A DNA stretch of 64,000 nucleotides from Pseudomonas sp. FP2196 (GTDB lineage Bacteria; Pseudomonadota; Gammaproteobacteria; Pseudomonadales; Pseudomonadaceae): the NCBI RefSeq assembly GCF_030687715.1, contig NZ_CP117445.1:2841501-2905500 (forward strand). Reading direction: 5' to 3'. This document shows positions 1-9,645 of the stretch, one piece after another. A program made the position numbers and the translations under genes. Position 1 is the first letter of the stretch. Each line of letters begins with the position of its first letter. Under the pieces are notes generated by a model, which searched no databases, was not told the DNA's origin, and was given only the letters and a program-made list of their open reading frames with translations.

Positions 1-27
1 TCCAGGAGCTTGAGTCCGGCACCGATC

Positions 28-118
28 CTGTAGGAGTGAGCCTGCTCGCGATGGCGGTGTATCAGTCAGCATTGATGTAGCTGACACACCGCCATCGCGA
101 GCAGGCTCACTCCTACAG
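28..118. repeat. REP-type palindromic pair (BIME-like)
   Basis: Two 33-base arms (28-60 and 86-118) are perfect reverse complements, each carrying GTAGGAGTGAGCCTGCTCGCG. They flank a 25-base spacer. It lies just past the 3' end of the minus-strand cytochrome gene, a usual place for Pseudomonas REP doublets, and may slow 3' exonucleases or help termination. The same family recurs at 29946 and 41396. Confidence 0.9.
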
Positions 119-141
119 GGAATTGTGTTCAGCCCGAGCGG

Positions 142-2502
142 TTATTTCAGCGCCGGATCCCCCATATTCATCTTCCTCCACCCCTGCAACAGCACCTGCG
201 CCTTGGGCTCCTGGCCACTGGCGAGGTAGTACTGAATCAGCGACAACCGCGCATTGCGGTTCGCCGGTTGTACCTTGAGCAATCCCTCCAGCACCTCGCA
301 CGCCTCGTCGACCTTGCCAGTATCGTGCAGCGCCACGGCCAGTACATAACCGTACTGCGCGTTCTGCGGCTCCAGCAGTGCGGCTTTTTTCAGCGGTGAC
401 ATGGCTTCGGCGGTCTTGCCGGCGCGGATCAGCGAAAGGCCGTGAGTGTGCTGTAACAACGCGGCGTCCGGGTGCTGCTTGAGGCTGTCATCCAACAACT
501 TTTGCGCCTCGGGGACGCGACCATTGGCCTCCAGCCATTGCACCAGCGTGACCAGTGCCGGGTAGAAATCCGGGTCGCGTTTGAGCGCCGTGCGCAGCAA
601 GCCTTCCACCTCCGAACCGCGACCACTGGCCTGATAGAGCATCGCCAGATTCAGATTGGCCTCGGCGCGTTCCGCCAGGCTTTTCTGTACCGCCTCGTAT
701 TCGGCAATCGCCGCGTCCCAATGGGCCTGCGCCGCGCCCAGACCCTGCTTAAGGGCGACACTCAGCAGATCCCGTGCAGCAACAATGCGCACGGCTTTCA
801 CCGGATCAGCCAATAGCGGCGACAACAGCTTCGCGCGCTGCTCTGGCGGCAAAAACGCGCTGATCACGCGCGTGGCACTTTCACGAACCTGCGGCGCCGG
901 ATTTTTCAGGTCCTGCGTCGCCAGTTTCAACGCCTGCTCACTCGGGTACAGCGGCAATTCCGCGAGCAGCGTCGCCCGTTGTATCGCCGGCAGGTTGGCG
1001 CGCTGCAACTGTTCAAACAGCGCGCTGGCCGCACCGGGCTGGCCGTTGCGGATCAGCCACAGACTTTCGTCATAACGCGGTGGCTGCGGTTCGCTGGACG
1101 CGTTCCACAACTTGAACTGCGCGGTGACCTTGTCACCTGCCTTGCCTTGATGACAGGTCAGACAGGCATCCGGCGTACCGAGTTTCAGCGCCCGCACCGG
1201 GTTGGGAATGCTGAAGCTGTGGTCATGGCGGAAGTCGTTGCCCATGTAGAACTTGCCCGGCATGTGGCAATCCACGCACTGCGACCCCGGCTGGCCTAGG
1301 GTGTGGCGGGTGTGCTCGGTGGCATCGTAGTTCTTCGCTTGCAGGCCTTTACCTTCGACACCCTCGACCGAGGTTTTGCCGGCCGTGTTGTGGCATTGCA
1401 GGCACACCTTGTTACCCGGTGCTTTCAGTTCCGTGCTGTGCGGGTTATGGCAATTGCTGCAACGCACGCCTTTGTCGAACATCTTGCTTTGTAGGAATGA
1501 GCCGTGTTCGAACACTTCATCCTTGATTTTGCCGTCCAGCGCATAGAGTTCGCGGGTGAGGGGGCTCGGCAGGTAATCGTCCATCAAGCGCTTGCCGACA
1601 CTGTAGCCATCGCCCAGCGGTGCACGGCGGGCATGGCACCGCGCGCAGGTTTCAATTTCGACGGTGGCGTTCTTGTCCTTGAGGTCGACGTCGAAGCCCC
1701 GATGAATCAGATCACCTTTTTTCTGCGTCCACTCCAGGTGATTCGAGGCCGGGCCGTGACACGCCTGGCAACCGACGCCGAGGCTGCTCCAGTGGCTGTT
1801 GAACGTGTTGCTGGACGCATCGAAATTGCGTTTGAAACCGGTAGTGTGGCACTCGACGCACATGAAGTTGGCGTTCTGGCTCGGCTTGCTCCAGTGCAGC
1901 GGATTCTTGAAGTTCACGCCCTGGCCGGGGTAAAGGTGGAACCAGCGGTTTTTCTCGGTATCCCACGCCACACCTAGCGCTTGCAAACGACCTTCGCCGA
2001 CTTCGATCAGGTATTGCTGTAGCGGCGCGATGCCGAAGGTGTAGGCGACTTTGAAGTCGGCATTCTTGCCGTCGATTCCGGGCGTATTGACCCAGAACTC
2101 GTCACCCTTGCGCGAGAAACGCGTGGTCTCGCTTTCAGCCTTGAAGGTGATGTTGTTGAAGTCGCCGAGCAGGGTTTCGCCATTTGCCGGCTGCATCGCC
2201 AATTGGTGATGCGAGCCTTGCCAGTCCTTGACCTGTTCGGAGTGGCAACCCTGGCATTGCTGCTCATCAATCATTGTCGCCGGTTTGCTGGCGACGACCG
2301 GCTGCGGTTTGGCTGGCTGGACTATGGGCGAGCTGATCGGCGTCGGCTTGACCGCCGCCGGAGCAGGGTTCAACAGAAACCAGCCGATGCCCGCGACGGC
2401 GGCCAACAGCAAGCCGATGGTGACCGTGAACAAAAAATGGGGAACCGGCAGTGGGGACGAATCAGGGTCAGGTTTTACTGTTTTATTTTTATGCTTGGGC
2501 AT
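142..2502 (-). CDS. membrane-anchored octahaem cytochrome c with C-terminal TPRs
   Basis: The 786-residue protein starts with a short basic, proline-containing cytoplasmic segment and one membrane helix (about 23-45), so the rest should face the periplasm. Eight CXXCH haem sites are visible: CQGCH 83-87, CVECH 215-219, CQACH 245-249, CARCH 286-290, CSNCH 348-352, CLQCH 367-371, CVDCH 409-413 and CLTCH 447-451. After about residue 480 the sequence becomes helical, first HEAT-like and then TPR-like (about 610-770), a likely protein-binding platform. It resembles the multihaem cytochrome c554-like/TPR proteins of environmental proteobacteria. The electron donor, acceptor and substrate are unknown. 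It stands alone on its strand, with REP DNA behind it. Confidence 0.85.
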   Translation of the reverse strand: MPKHKNKTVKPDPDSSPLPVPHFLFTVTIGLLLAAVAGIGWFLLNPAPAAVKPTPISSPIVQPAKPQPVVASKPATMIDEQQCQGCHSEQVKDWQGSHHQLAMQPANGETLLGDFNNITFKAESETTRFSRKGDEFWVNTPGIDGKNADFKVAYTFGIAPLQQYLIEVGEGRLQALGVAWDTEKNRWFHLYPGQGVNFKNPLHWSKPSQNANFMCVECHTTGFKRNFDASSNTFNSHWSSLGVGCQACHGPASNHLEWTQKKGDLIHRGFDVDLKDKNATVEIETCARCHARRAPLGDGYSVGKRLMDDYLPSPLTRELYALDGKIKDEVFEHGSFLQSKMFDKGVRCSNCHNPHSTELKAPGNKVCLQCHNTAGKTSVEGVEGKGLQAKNYDATEHTRHTLGQPGSQCVDCHMPGKFYMGNDFRHDHSFSIPNPVRALKLGTPDACLTCHQGKAGDKVTAQFKLWNASSEPQPPRYDESLWLIRNGQPGAASALFEQLQRANLPAIQRATLLAELPLYPSEQALKLATQDLKNPAPQVRESATRVISAFLPPEQRAKLLSPLLADPVKAVRIVAARDLLSVALKQGLGAAQAHWDAAIAEYEAVQKSLAERAEANLNLAMLYQASGRGSEVEGLLRTALKRDPDFYPALVTLVQWLEANGRVPEAQKLLDDSLKQHPDAALLQHTHGLSLIRAGKTAEAMSPLKKAALLEPQNAQYGYVLAVALHDTGKVDEACEVLEGLLKVQPANRNARLSLIQYYLASGQEPKAQVLLQGWRKMNMGDPALK

Positions 2503-2718
2503 TGCGACTTCCGTCGTCCAGGCGAATGTACTGTCTTGCGTGTGTAGAAGCTCGATGTAGCTTTGGCGGATGGTCGGCGCGTGTCAAATGACGGTTGTGA
2601 TCAGCCGCGCAACGTCGCGTGAATTTTGTAATTTTCAATCGCAATCGCTGGGGTTTTAGCTATACCTGTACCACCCCCCATAAATAACACATTCAAGCCT
2701 TCTGACAGGAGTTACAGC

Positions 2719-3390
2719 ATGAAGCTAGCAGTAATGATGGGCACACTCTGCATCGCCAGCCTTGGCGTGGTTGGCTGCTCCAGTAAAACTGTTTCTCCCG
2801 ATGAATACTCCGGTTTTCTCAAGGACTACAGCCAACTCAAGGAGGCCAAGTCACCTTCCGGCGCCGAGGTGATGCGCTGGATTGATCCGAAAGTCGACAT
2901 GAAGAAATTCACCAGTGTTTACATCGAACCGACCCAGCTCTATCCAAAACCACAAGCCACCACCAAGATCCCTCAGCAAACCCTCAACGGCATCACCAGC
3001 TATTACGATCAGGCGCTCAAGCGTGAGATCGGCAAATCCCTGCCATTGGCTGCCGGCCCAGGCCCTGGCGTGATGGTGGTGCGTGCGGCGATCACCGCCG
3101 TCAGCAGCAAGACCGAAGGCCTCAAACCCTATGAAGTCATTCCGATTGCACTGGTGGCCGCGGCTGTCAGCACCGCCAGCGGCATCCGCGATCAGGAAAC
3201 CACTTTGGCCACCGAGGCGGTGTTCCTTGATGGCGGCAACAACAAAGTGGTCGCTCAGGTGGTGCGCAAAGGCACCGGCAAGCCGCTGGAAAACGAATCA
3301 CAGGTCATGAAGGCTAATGACGTGAAAAACGTAATCGATGGCTGGGCATCGGATCTGAACCAGTCTTATCTCAAGCTCAAGTCCAAATAA
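2719..3390 (+). CDS. DUF3313-type outer-membrane lipoprotein
   Basis: A 223-residue protein with a short lipoprotein signal peptide. The lipobox VVGC puts the lipidated Cys at residue 20, and Ser at +2 predicts sorting to the outer membrane. The remainder is soluble apart from a hydrophobic Ala/Val segment near 140-158, and the overall sequence fits the DUF3313 family. A ribosome-binding site (AGGAG) lies about 8 bases before the ATG, which supports the start. The gene has its own upstream region and appears monocistronic. Its function is not known. Confidence 0.8.
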   Translation: MKLAVMMGTLCIASLGVVGCSSKTVSPDEYSGFLKDYSQLKEAKSPSGAEVMRWIDPKVDMKKFTSVYIEPTQLYPKPQATTKIPQQTLNGITSYYDQALKREIGKSLPLAAGPGPGVMVVRAAITAVSSKTEGLKPYEVIPIALVAAAVSTASGIRDQETTLATEAVFLDGGNNKVVAQVVRKGTGKPLENESQVMKANDVKNVIDGWASDLNQSYLKLKSK

Positions 3391-3407
3391 GTCAACGTAC
3401 CAGGTGT

Positions 3408-3446
3408 TGCCTCAGGCGTGATCGATGACGGTCACAACCTGAGGCA
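3408..3446. terminator. possible hairpin after the DUF3313 gene
   Basis: TGCCTCAGG at 3408-3416 pairs with CCTGAGGCA at 3438-3446, and an inner GTGA/TCAC pair extends the stem. It sits 18 bases after the stop codon of the lipoprotein gene. There is no T-run after it, so it may be a non-canonical terminator or only an RNA-stabilising hairpin. Confidence 0.4.
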
Positions 3447-3505
3447 GTACCTGAGAATTTGGGATCGCCTGCCATGGCCGTTACAGCGAGTCGTACATCG
3501 AGACC

Positions 3506-3595
3506 TTAAGTCCCGACGCCACAGCTGACAAATGTAATTGCAGGCATCAGTGCCACCACCAATAGCCATGTATGCATTATCAGTTTCTTCACCAT
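3506..3595 (-). CDS. candidate 29-residue hydrophobic small protein
   Basis: In the 364-base gap between the lipoprotein and YCII genes, the minus strand has a short ORF that starts MVKKLIMHTW, continues as one hydrophobic segment and ends FVSCGVGT. The layout (two Lys, a hydrophobic stretch, then a Cys near the end) is that of a tiny lipoprotein or single-span peptide, as in entericidin-like proteins, although the lipobox FVSC is poor. AGGA lies about 10 bases before the ATG. The reading frame stays open 8 codons further upstream. Nothing else is convincing in 3447-3754. This is a tentative call. Confidence 0.3.
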   Translation of the reverse strand: MVKKLIMHTWLLVVALMPAITFVSCGVGT

Positions 3596-3754
3596 GACTT
3601 CGGTTTCCTGGTGACTCATAGGAGAGAGGCCAGCACGCAGGTGCCGTCGTTTTGTAGTCCCGTTTTACCAAGCCTTTAGGGCACGCCTGATTGAAGCTAG
3701 CAGCTAATCGAGGCTTGGCCAGTGGCTGGCGTGGTGGATCTAAGGGTGTTTACG

Positions 3755-4180
3755 TCAGGACTTCTTCGCTTGCTCGCGAATGCGCTCTTCCTGCTCACGC
3801 AACTCAGGAGTGAATTCGGCGCCGAAATCCTCGGCTGAGAATATCTGCCGAATCTCGATATCCGACTCGCAGCCCGGCATCGGGTTGGGGCAGCGCTTGA
3901 CCCACTCGATGGCTTCTTCTTTCGACTTCACGTCCCAGATCCAATAACCGGCCACCAGCTCCTTGGTTTCGATGAAGGGGCCGTCTATGACTGTGCGTTT
4001 GTCTCCTGAGAATCGTACGCGCGCGCCCTTACTGCTCGGGTGCAGGCCATCGGCTGCGACCAGAATGCCGGCCTTGGTCAGTTCTTCGTTGAAATTGCCC
4101 ATGGCGGTGAGCAGCTCTTCGCTGGGCATCATGCCGGCTTCGGAATCGGCACTGGCTTTTACGAGGATCATGAATCGCAT
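3755..4180 (-). CDS. YCII-related (DGPF-domain) protein
   Basis: A 141-residue protein with the hallmark segment IDGPFIETKELVAGYWI (about 66-82) of the YCII/DGPF family, a ferredoxin-like fold seen in small enzymes and next to ECF sigma factors. It starts MRFMILVKA, typical of the family, and ends in a charged helix rich in Glu, Arg and Lys. In many bacteria such genes sit beside an ECF sigma factor, but no such gene is adjacent here. The biochemical role is unknown. Confidence 0.8.
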   Translation of the reverse strand: MRFMILVKASADSEAGMMPSEELLTAMGNFNEELTKAGILVAADGLHPSSKGARVRFSGDKRTVIDGPFIETKELVAGYWIWDVKSKEEAIEWVKRCPNPMPGCESDIEIRQIFSAEDFGAEFTPELREQEERIREQAKKS

Positions 4181-4276
4181 GGTGAGTACTCCAGGGAATG
4201 TGGGGGATTCACTGCTTAGTCGAATGGGCGCGCGACTAATCGACAGATGCGCTGAAAAAATGCAGCCACTGCCAGT

Positions 4277-4361
4277 GTAGGAGCTGCCGCAGGCTGCGAT
4301 CTTTTGACCTTGATCTTAAAAAAGGCAAAATCAAAAGATCGCAGCCTGCGGCAGCTTCTAC
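4277..4361. repeat. REP-type inverted repeat, GTAGGAGCTGCCGCAGG family
   Basis: The left arm from 4277 and the right arm to 4361 are near-perfect reverse complements (GTAGGAGCTGCCGCAGGCTGC... and its complement, one mismatch at the tip), with an AT-rich centre. It lies in the 317-base divergent gap between the YCII gene and tpx. Related elements occur at 21706 and 50654. The other parts of the gap show no gene; the tpx promoter should lie in 4362-4480. Confidence 0.85.
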
Positions 4362-4497
4362 CGGGTAGAGGAGTTGTATGCAGTTTTGTGTGCTAGTAGA
4401 TGACAATTTTGGTACAGGCATAGGTTGTCGAACAATTTCGTGGTTAACTTCGGCCCTTGCGTGATTTTCTAAAACAACGTTCAGAAGGACTCAAGTC

Positions 4498-4998
4498 ATG
4501 GCTCAAGTCACCCTCAAAGGCAATCCGGTTCAAGTCAACGGCCAGTTGCCACAAGCCGGTTCCAAGGCGCCAGCCTTTTCTCTGGTTGCCGGCAATCTGT
4601 CCGACGTCACCCTGAAAGACTTCGCCGGCAAGCGCAAAGTGCTGAACATCTTCCCAAGCGTCGACACCCCGACCTGCGCCACCTCCGTGCGCAAGTTCAA
4701 CGCTCAGGCCAACGACATCAGCAACACCGTGGTGCTGTGCATCTCGGCTGACCTGCCGTTCGCCCAAGCTCGTTTCTGCGGTGCCGAAGGTCTGGAGAAC
4801 GTCCAGAACCTGTCGACCCTGCGTGGCACCGAGTTCATCGAGAACTACGGCGTGGCCATTGCTGACGGCCCACTGAAAGGCCTGACCGCCCGTGCCGTGG
4901 TGGTGCTGGACGAAAACGACAACGTCCTGCACAGCGAACTGGTCAAGGAAATTGCCGAAGAGCCTAACTACGAAGCGGCGCTGTCCGTTCTCAAGTAA
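4498..4998 (+). CDS. tpx: thiol peroxidase Tpx (atypical 2-Cys peroxiredoxin)
   Basis: The 166-residue length and sequence match bacterial Tpx closely. The peroxidatic Cys is Cys60 in VDTPTC, and the resolving Cys is Cys94 in ARFCGAEG, the same spacing as E. coli Cys61/Cys95. Tpx reduces hydrogen peroxide and alkyl or lipid hydroperoxides with electrons from thioredoxin. The ATG at 4498 follows an AAGGAC-type ribosome-binding site. The gene is single, with its own intrinsic terminator right behind it. Confidence 0.97.
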   Translation: MAQVTLKGNPVQVNGQLPQAGSKAPAFSLVAGNLSDVTLKDFAGKRKVLNIFPSVDTPTCATSVRKFNAQANDISNTVVLCISADLPFAQARFCGAEGLENVQNLSTLRGTEFIENYGVAIADGPLKGLTARAVVVLDENDNVLHSELVKEIAEEPNYEAALSVLK

Positions 4999-5015
4999 GC
5001 ACTTTTACAATTGTT

Positions 5016-5043
5016 AACGGCCTGGCCCTGTCCAGGCCGTTTT
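5016..5043 (+). terminator. intrinsic terminator of tpx
   Basis: AACGGCCTGG (5016-5025) and CCAGGCCGTT (5032-5041) form a perfect 10-base-pair stem with a 6-base loop, followed by T residues (TTTTC). It lies 17 bases after the tpx stop codon. Confidence 0.9.
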
Positions 5044-5175
5044 CATTTGTGTATCAGTGTTTTGCCTCACACACCTTGAAACGTAAGTTGAAGGTAAATA
5101 GCCGGTAAAGCTGCTTTGCTTAATTCCCATCAGTGCTTATCGTTCAGCCTCCCGTAAAAGAAGCCCACGCGCCCA

Positions 5176-6483
5176 ATGGTTAATCACTCCATGCAATCGT
5201 CCTCCCGTAATTCCCGTCGCTGGCTGATCAGCCTGCTTGTCTTGTTGGTGATCGCCGTCCTGTGCTGGAAATTCTGGCCTGCCGGTTCAGCCCAGAAAGA
5301 GAGCGCCGACAAGGCCGCGGCCGGGCATACCGGGCGTTCGGGGATGATGCGACCGGGCTTCGGTGGCGGCACCGGGCCGATTCCGGTGCGGGTGGCGCCG
5401 GCCGTCACGGGCGACTTCCCGCTGTATTACAAGGCGCTGGGCACCGTGACCGCACTCAACACCATCAACGTGCGCAGCCGGGTTGGCGGCGAATTGGTGA
5501 AGATCCATTTCGAAGAGGGCCAAATGGTCAAGGCCGGCGACCTGCTGGCGGAGATCGATCCGCGCCCCTACCAGAACGCCTTGCTCCAGGCTGAAGGCAC
5601 CTTGCTGCAAAATCAGGCGCAACTGAAAAACGCGCAGGTCGATGTCGAGCGTTATCGCGGGTTGTACAAGGAAGACAGCATCGCCAAACAGACTCTGGAC
5701 ACCGCCGAAGCGCTGGTCGGCCAATATCTGGGAACGGTCAAGACCAATCAGGCGGCGGTCAACGACGCCAAGCTCAATCTCGAATTCACCAAGATCCGCG
5801 CTCCGATTGCCGGTCGTGTCGGTCTGCGTCAGGTCGACGTGGGCAACCTTGTAACGGCCAATGACACCACGTTCATCGCGGTGATTACCCAGACGCAGCC
5901 GATCAGCGTCGCATTTACCCTGCCGGAAAACAGCCTCGAAACCGTGCTGGCCCGGTATCGCAGCGGCGCCAAACTGCCGGCCGAAGCCTGGGATCGCGGC
6001 GACAGCAAACTGCAAGCCACAGGCGTACTGCAAAGCCTCGACAACCAGATCGATGTGGCCACCGGCACCTTGAAATTCAAGGCGCGTTACGAAAACCGCG
6101 ATCAGTCGCTGTTCCCCAATCAGTTCGTCAACGTACACCTGCTGGCCGACACCCTCAAAGGCGTGGTGCTGGCACCGTCCGCCGCCATTCAGTTCGGCAC
6201 CAATGGCACGTTCGTCTACGCGCTGGAAGGCGACAAGAAAGTCACTATCCGCCAGTTGAAGATCGGCGCCAGTGACGGTGAAAACACCGTGATCACCGAA
6301 GGCCTGGCCGCTGGCGAGCGCGTGGTGCTGGAAGGCACCGACCGCCTCAAAGAAGGCAGCGAAGTGGAAGTGGTCAACGACAGCAACCAGGTACCGACCA
6401 CGCCGACCGAACACCTGCAAGGCAAGTCCGCCGCCACTCCGACTGACGCCGCTGTCACCGACAAGGCCAAGAAGGGCGCATGA
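5176..6483 (+). CDS. muxA: RND efflux periplasmic adaptor, MuxA/MdtA type
   Basis: A 435-residue membrane fusion protein. An N-terminal hydrophobic anchor (about 15-35) leads into a periplasmic region with the split lipoyl (biotinyl-like) domain, the coiled-coil hairpin (about 125-195, rich in Gln, Ala and Leu), a beta-barrel and the membrane-proximal domain. It bridges the inner-membrane RND pump and the outer-membrane channel. Its stop codon overlaps the next gene in ATGA. The order adaptor, two different RND pumps, outer-membrane factor is that of P. aeruginosa MuxABC-OpmB and, for the first three genes, E. coli MdtABC. The first ATG is used; a second ATG 15 bases downstream is possible. 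Confidence 0.9.
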   Translation: MVNHSMQSSSRNSRRWLISLLVLLVIAVLCWKFWPAGSAQKESADKAAAGHTGRSGMMRPGFGGGTGPIPVRVAPAVTGDFPLYYKALGTVTALNTINVRSRVGGELVKIHFEEGQMVKAGDLLAEIDPRPYQNALLQAEGTLLQNQAQLKNAQVDVERYRGLYKEDSIAKQTLDTAEALVGQYLGTVKTNQAAVNDAKLNLEFTKIRAPIAGRVGLRQVDVGNLVTANDTTFIAVITQTQPISVAFTLPENSLETVLARYRSGAKLPAEAWDRGDSKLQATGVLQSLDNQIDVATGTLKFKARYENRDQSLFPNQFVNVHLLADTLKGVVLAPSAAIQFGTNGTFVYALEGDKKVTIRQLKIGASDGENTVITEGLAAGERVVLEGTDRLKEGSEVEVVNDSNQVPTTPTEHLQGKSAATPTDAAVTDKAKKGA

Positions 6484-9400
6484 ACATTTCGCGGCTGTTC
6501 ATCCTCCGTCCGGTAGCCACCACCCTGAGCATGCTGGCCATTATCCTGGCTGGTCTGATCGCTTATCGCTTGTTGCCAGTGTCGGCGTTACCTCAGGTCG
6601 ATTACCCGACCATCCGTGTCATGACCCTGTATCCCGGTGCCAGCCCGGACGTGATGACCAGTGCCGTCACCGCGCCGCTTGAGCGCCAGTTCGGGCAGAT
6701 GCCGGGCCTGACACAAATGGCCTCGACCAGTTCCGGCGGTGCTTCGGTGCTGACCCTGCGGTTCAGCCTCGATATCAACATGGACGTCGCCGAACAACAG
6801 GTGCAGGCCGCGATCAACGCTGCGACCAACCTGTTGCCGACCGACTTGCCGGCGCCGCCGGTGTACAACAAGGTCAACCCGGCGGACACCCCGGTGCTGA
6901 CCTTGGCGATCACTTCGAAAACCATGCTCCTGCCCAAACTCAATGATCTGGTCGATACGCGCATGGCGCAGAAAATCGCCCAGATCAGTGGCGTCGGCAT
7001 GGTCAGCATCGCCGGCGGCCAGCGTCAGGCGGTACGGATCAAGGTCAACCCTGAAGCCCTTGCCGCCAACAGCTTGAACCTGTCCGACGTGCGCACGTTG
7101 ATCGGCGCCTCCAACGTCAACCAGCCGAAGGGGAACTTCGACGGCCCGACGCGGGTATCGATGCTCGACGCCAACGATCAGCTGACGTCGCCCAAGGACT
7201 ACGCCAACCTGATCCTCGCCTACAAGAATGGCGCACCGCTACGGCTCAAGGATGTCGCGGAGATCGTCGACGGTGCCGAGAACGAACGTCTCGCCGCGTG
7301 GGCCAACCAGAATCAGGCGGTTTTGCTCAACATTCAGCGTCAACCTGGCGCCAACGTGATTGAGGTGGTCGACCGGATCAAAGCCTTGCTGCCGAGCATC
7401 ACCGACAACCTGCCGGCCGGTCTCGATGTCACCGTGCTGACCGACCGCACACAGACCATTCGTGCTTCGGTCACAGACGTACAACACGAACTGCTGATCG
7501 CCATCGCGCTGGTGGTGATGGTGACCTTCCTGTTCCTGCGCCGTGCCAGCGCGACAATCATTCCGTCGGTGGCCGTGCCGCTGTCGCTGATCGGCACCTT
7601 CGGCGTGATGTACCTTGCCGGGTTCTCGGTGAATAACCTGACCTTGATGGCGTTGACCATCGCCACCGGTTTTGTGGTCGACGATGCGATTGTGATGCTG
7701 GAGAACATCTCGCGCTTCATTGAAGAGGGCGACAGCCCGATGCAGGCCGCGCTGAAGGGCGCCAAGCAGATCGGCTTCACCCTGATCTCCCTGACCTTGT
7801 CACTGATCGCGGTGCTGATCCCGCTGTTGTTCATGGCCGACGTGGTCGGACGCCTGTTCCGCGAATTCGCCATTACCCTGGCGGTGGCGATCCTTATTTC
7901 TCTCGTGGTGTCGCTGACCCTGACGCCGATGATGTGCGCGCGTCTGCTCAAGCGCGAACCCGAAGAACACGAACAGGGTCGCTTCTACCGGGCCAGCGGC
8001 GCGTTTATCGACTGGATGATTGCCAAATATGGACGCGGATTGCAGTGGGTGCTCAAGCATCAACCGCTGACGCTGGTGGTGGCCATTGGCACACTGGCGC
8101 TGACCGTGTTCCTTTATATGGTCGTACCCAAAGGCTTCTTCCCGGTGCAGGATACCGGGGTGATTCAGGGCATTTCCGAAGCGCCGCAGTCGATTTCCTT
8201 CGCCGCCATGGGCGAGCGTCAGCAGGCATTGGCCAAGGTCATTCTTGAAGACCCGGCAGTGCAAAGCCTGTCGTCCTACATCGGCGTCGATGGTGACAAC
8301 GCCACGCTCAACAGCGGCCGCCTGCTGATCAACCTCAAGCCCCATGGCGAGCGTGATCTCAGCGCCACCGAGGTCATTGCGCGGCTGCAACCGCAACTGG
8401 ACAAACTGGTCGGTATCCGTCTGTTCATGCAACCGGTGCAGGACCTGACCATCGAAGACCGCGTCAGCCGTACTCAATACCAGTTCAGCATGTCGTCGCC
8501 GGATTCAGAACTGCTCAGCCAGTGGAGCGGGCGGTTGGTCGAAGCGCTGGCACAGCGCCCGGAACTGACCGACGTGGCCAGTGATTTGCAGGACAAGGGC
8601 TTGCAGGTCTATCTGGTGATCGATCGCGATGCCGCCTCGCGCCTCGGCGTATCGGTGGCGAACATCACCGATGCGCTGTACGACGCCTTCGGTCAGCGGC
8701 AGATTTCGACCATCTACACCCAGGCCAGCCAGTACCGCGTGGTGCTGCAAGCCCAGGCCGGCGAAAAGATCGGCCCGCAGGCGCTGGATCAAATTCACGT
8801 TAAAACCACGGATGGCGCGCAGGTGCGGTTGTCGAGTCTGGCGCATGTCGAGGAACGCCAGGCGCAGCTGGCGATCACTCATATCGGTCAGTTCCCGGCC
8901 GTGATGATGTCGTTCAACCTGGCGCCGGGCGTGGCGCTGGGGCATGCGGTGGACATCATCGAGCAGGTACAGAAAGACATCGGCATGCCGGTCGGCGTGC
9001 AGACCCAGTTCCAGGGCGCCGCCGAAGCGTTCCAGGCTTCGCTGTCGAGCACCTTGCTGCTGATTCTGGCGGCGGTGGTGACCATGTACATCGTGCTCGG
9101 CGTGCTCTACGAGAGCTACATCCACCCGATCACCATTCTCTCGACTCTGCCATCGGCGGCGGTTGGCGCCTTGCTGGCATTGCTACTCAGCGGCAATGAC
9201 CTGGGCATGATCGCGATCATCGGCATCATCCTCTTGATCGGGATCGTCAAGAAAAACGCGATCATGATGATCGACTTCGCACTTGATGCCGAACGCAATC
9301 AGGGTATGGCGCCGGAGGAGGCGATCTATCAGGCAGCGCTCCTGCGTTTCCGACCGATCCTGATGACCACGCTGGCCGCATTGTTCGGTGCGGTGCCGTT

Positions 9401-9581
9401 GATGCTCGCTACCGGTTCCGGGGCTGAGTTGCGTCAGCCACTGGGTCTGGTCATGGTCGGCGGTTTGCTGGTGAGTCAGGTGTTGACCCTGTTCACCACG
9501 CCGGTGATTTACCTGTACTTCGACCGTTTGGGCCGTCGCTTTGGCAAAACCAATGCCGACACCGAAGAGGTGCCGGTATGA
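6480..9581 (+). CDS. muxB: RND efflux pump subunit, MuxB/MdtB type
   Basis: 1033 residues, the normal RND length, with 12 expected membrane helices and two large periplasmic loops. Family features include an N-terminus of the [19 protein letters not shown] kind and the helix-4 segment [15 protein letters not shown], whose paired Asp residues carry the proton-relay role. MdtB and MdtC work as a B2C heterotrimer, and MuxB/MuxC are expected to do the same. It overlaps muxA by 4 bases (ATGA), so translation is probably coupled. A 64-base gap that contains part of a REP sequence separates it from muxC. Confidence 0.92.
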   Translation: MNISRLFILRPVATTLSMLAIILAGLIAYRLLPVSALPQVDYPTIRVMTLYPGASPDVMTSAVTAPLERQFGQMPGLTQMASTSSGGASVLTLRFSLDINMDVAEQQVQAAINAATNLLPTDLPAPPVYNKVNPADTPVLTLAITSKTMLLPKLNDLVDTRMAQKIAQISGVGMVSIAGGQRQAVRIKVNPEALAANSLNLSDVRTLIGASNVNQPKGNFDGPTRVSMLDANDQLTSPKDYANLILAYKNGAPLRLKDVAEIVDGAENERLAAWANQNQAVLLNIQRQPGANVIEVVDRIKALLPSITDNLPAGLDVTVLTDRTQTIRASVTDVQHELLIAIALVVMVTFLFLRRASATIIPSVAVPLSLIGTFGVMYLAGFSVNNLTLMALTIATGFVVDDAIVMLENISRFIEEGDSPMQAALKGAKQIGFTLISLTLSLIAVLIPLLFMADVVGRLFREFAITLAVAILISLVVSLTLTPMMCARLLKREPEEHEQGRFYRASGAFIDWMIAKYGRGLQWVLKHQPLTLVVAIGTLALTVFLYMVVPKGFFPVQDTGVIQGISEAPQSISFAAMGERQQALAKVILEDPAVQSLSSYIGVDGDNATLNSGRLLINLKPHGERDLSATEVIARLQPQLDKLVGIRLFMQPVQDLTIEDRVSRTQYQFSMSSPDSELLSQWSGRLVEALAQRPELTDVASDLQDKGLQVYLVIDRDAASRLGVSVANITDALYDAFGQRQISTIYTQASQYRVVLQAQAGEKIGPQALDQIHVKTTDGAQVRLSSLAHVEERQAQLAITHIGQFPAVMMSFNLAPGVALGHAVDIIEQVQKDIGMPVGVQTQFQGAAEAFQASLSSTLLLILAAVVTMYIVLGVLYESYIHPITILSTLPSAAVGALLALLLSGNDLGMIAIIGIILLIGIVKKNAIMMIDFALDAERNQGMAPEEAIYQAALLRFRPILMTTLAALFGAVPLMLATGSGAELRQPLGLVMVGGLLVSQVLTLFTTPVIYLYFDRLGRRFGKTNADTEEVPV

Positions 9582-9592
9582 CCCAGCGCAAA

Positions 9593-9618
9593 ACCTGTAG
9601 GAGCGAGCCTGCAGTGAA
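9593..9618. repeat. partial REP sequence inside the mux operon
   Basis: CTGTAGGAGCGAGCCTGCAGTGAAGC in the 64-base gap between muxB and muxC keeps the GTAGGAGCGAGCCTGC core of the local REP family, but no complementary arm follows. It looks like a decayed single REP unit. It is the only clear break between genes in this otherwise overlapping operon. Confidence 0.55.
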
Positions 9619-9645
9619 GCGGTGCGATGGCGGGGACTGCGTTCG

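Noticed and set aside
3432..3671. 79-codon open frame in the gap after the DUF3313 lipoprotein
   Set aside because: The translation is Cys/Arg-rich and without pattern. The overlapping 29-residue hydrophobic ORF in another frame looks more protein-like.
4236..4421. 61-codon open frame across the REP pair
   Set aside because: The sequence is made up of the palindrome arms; such frames recur at every REP copy.
5287..6420. 377-codon open frame opposite muxA
   Set aside because: Antisense to a clear membrane fusion protein gene in an overlapping operon; no domain.
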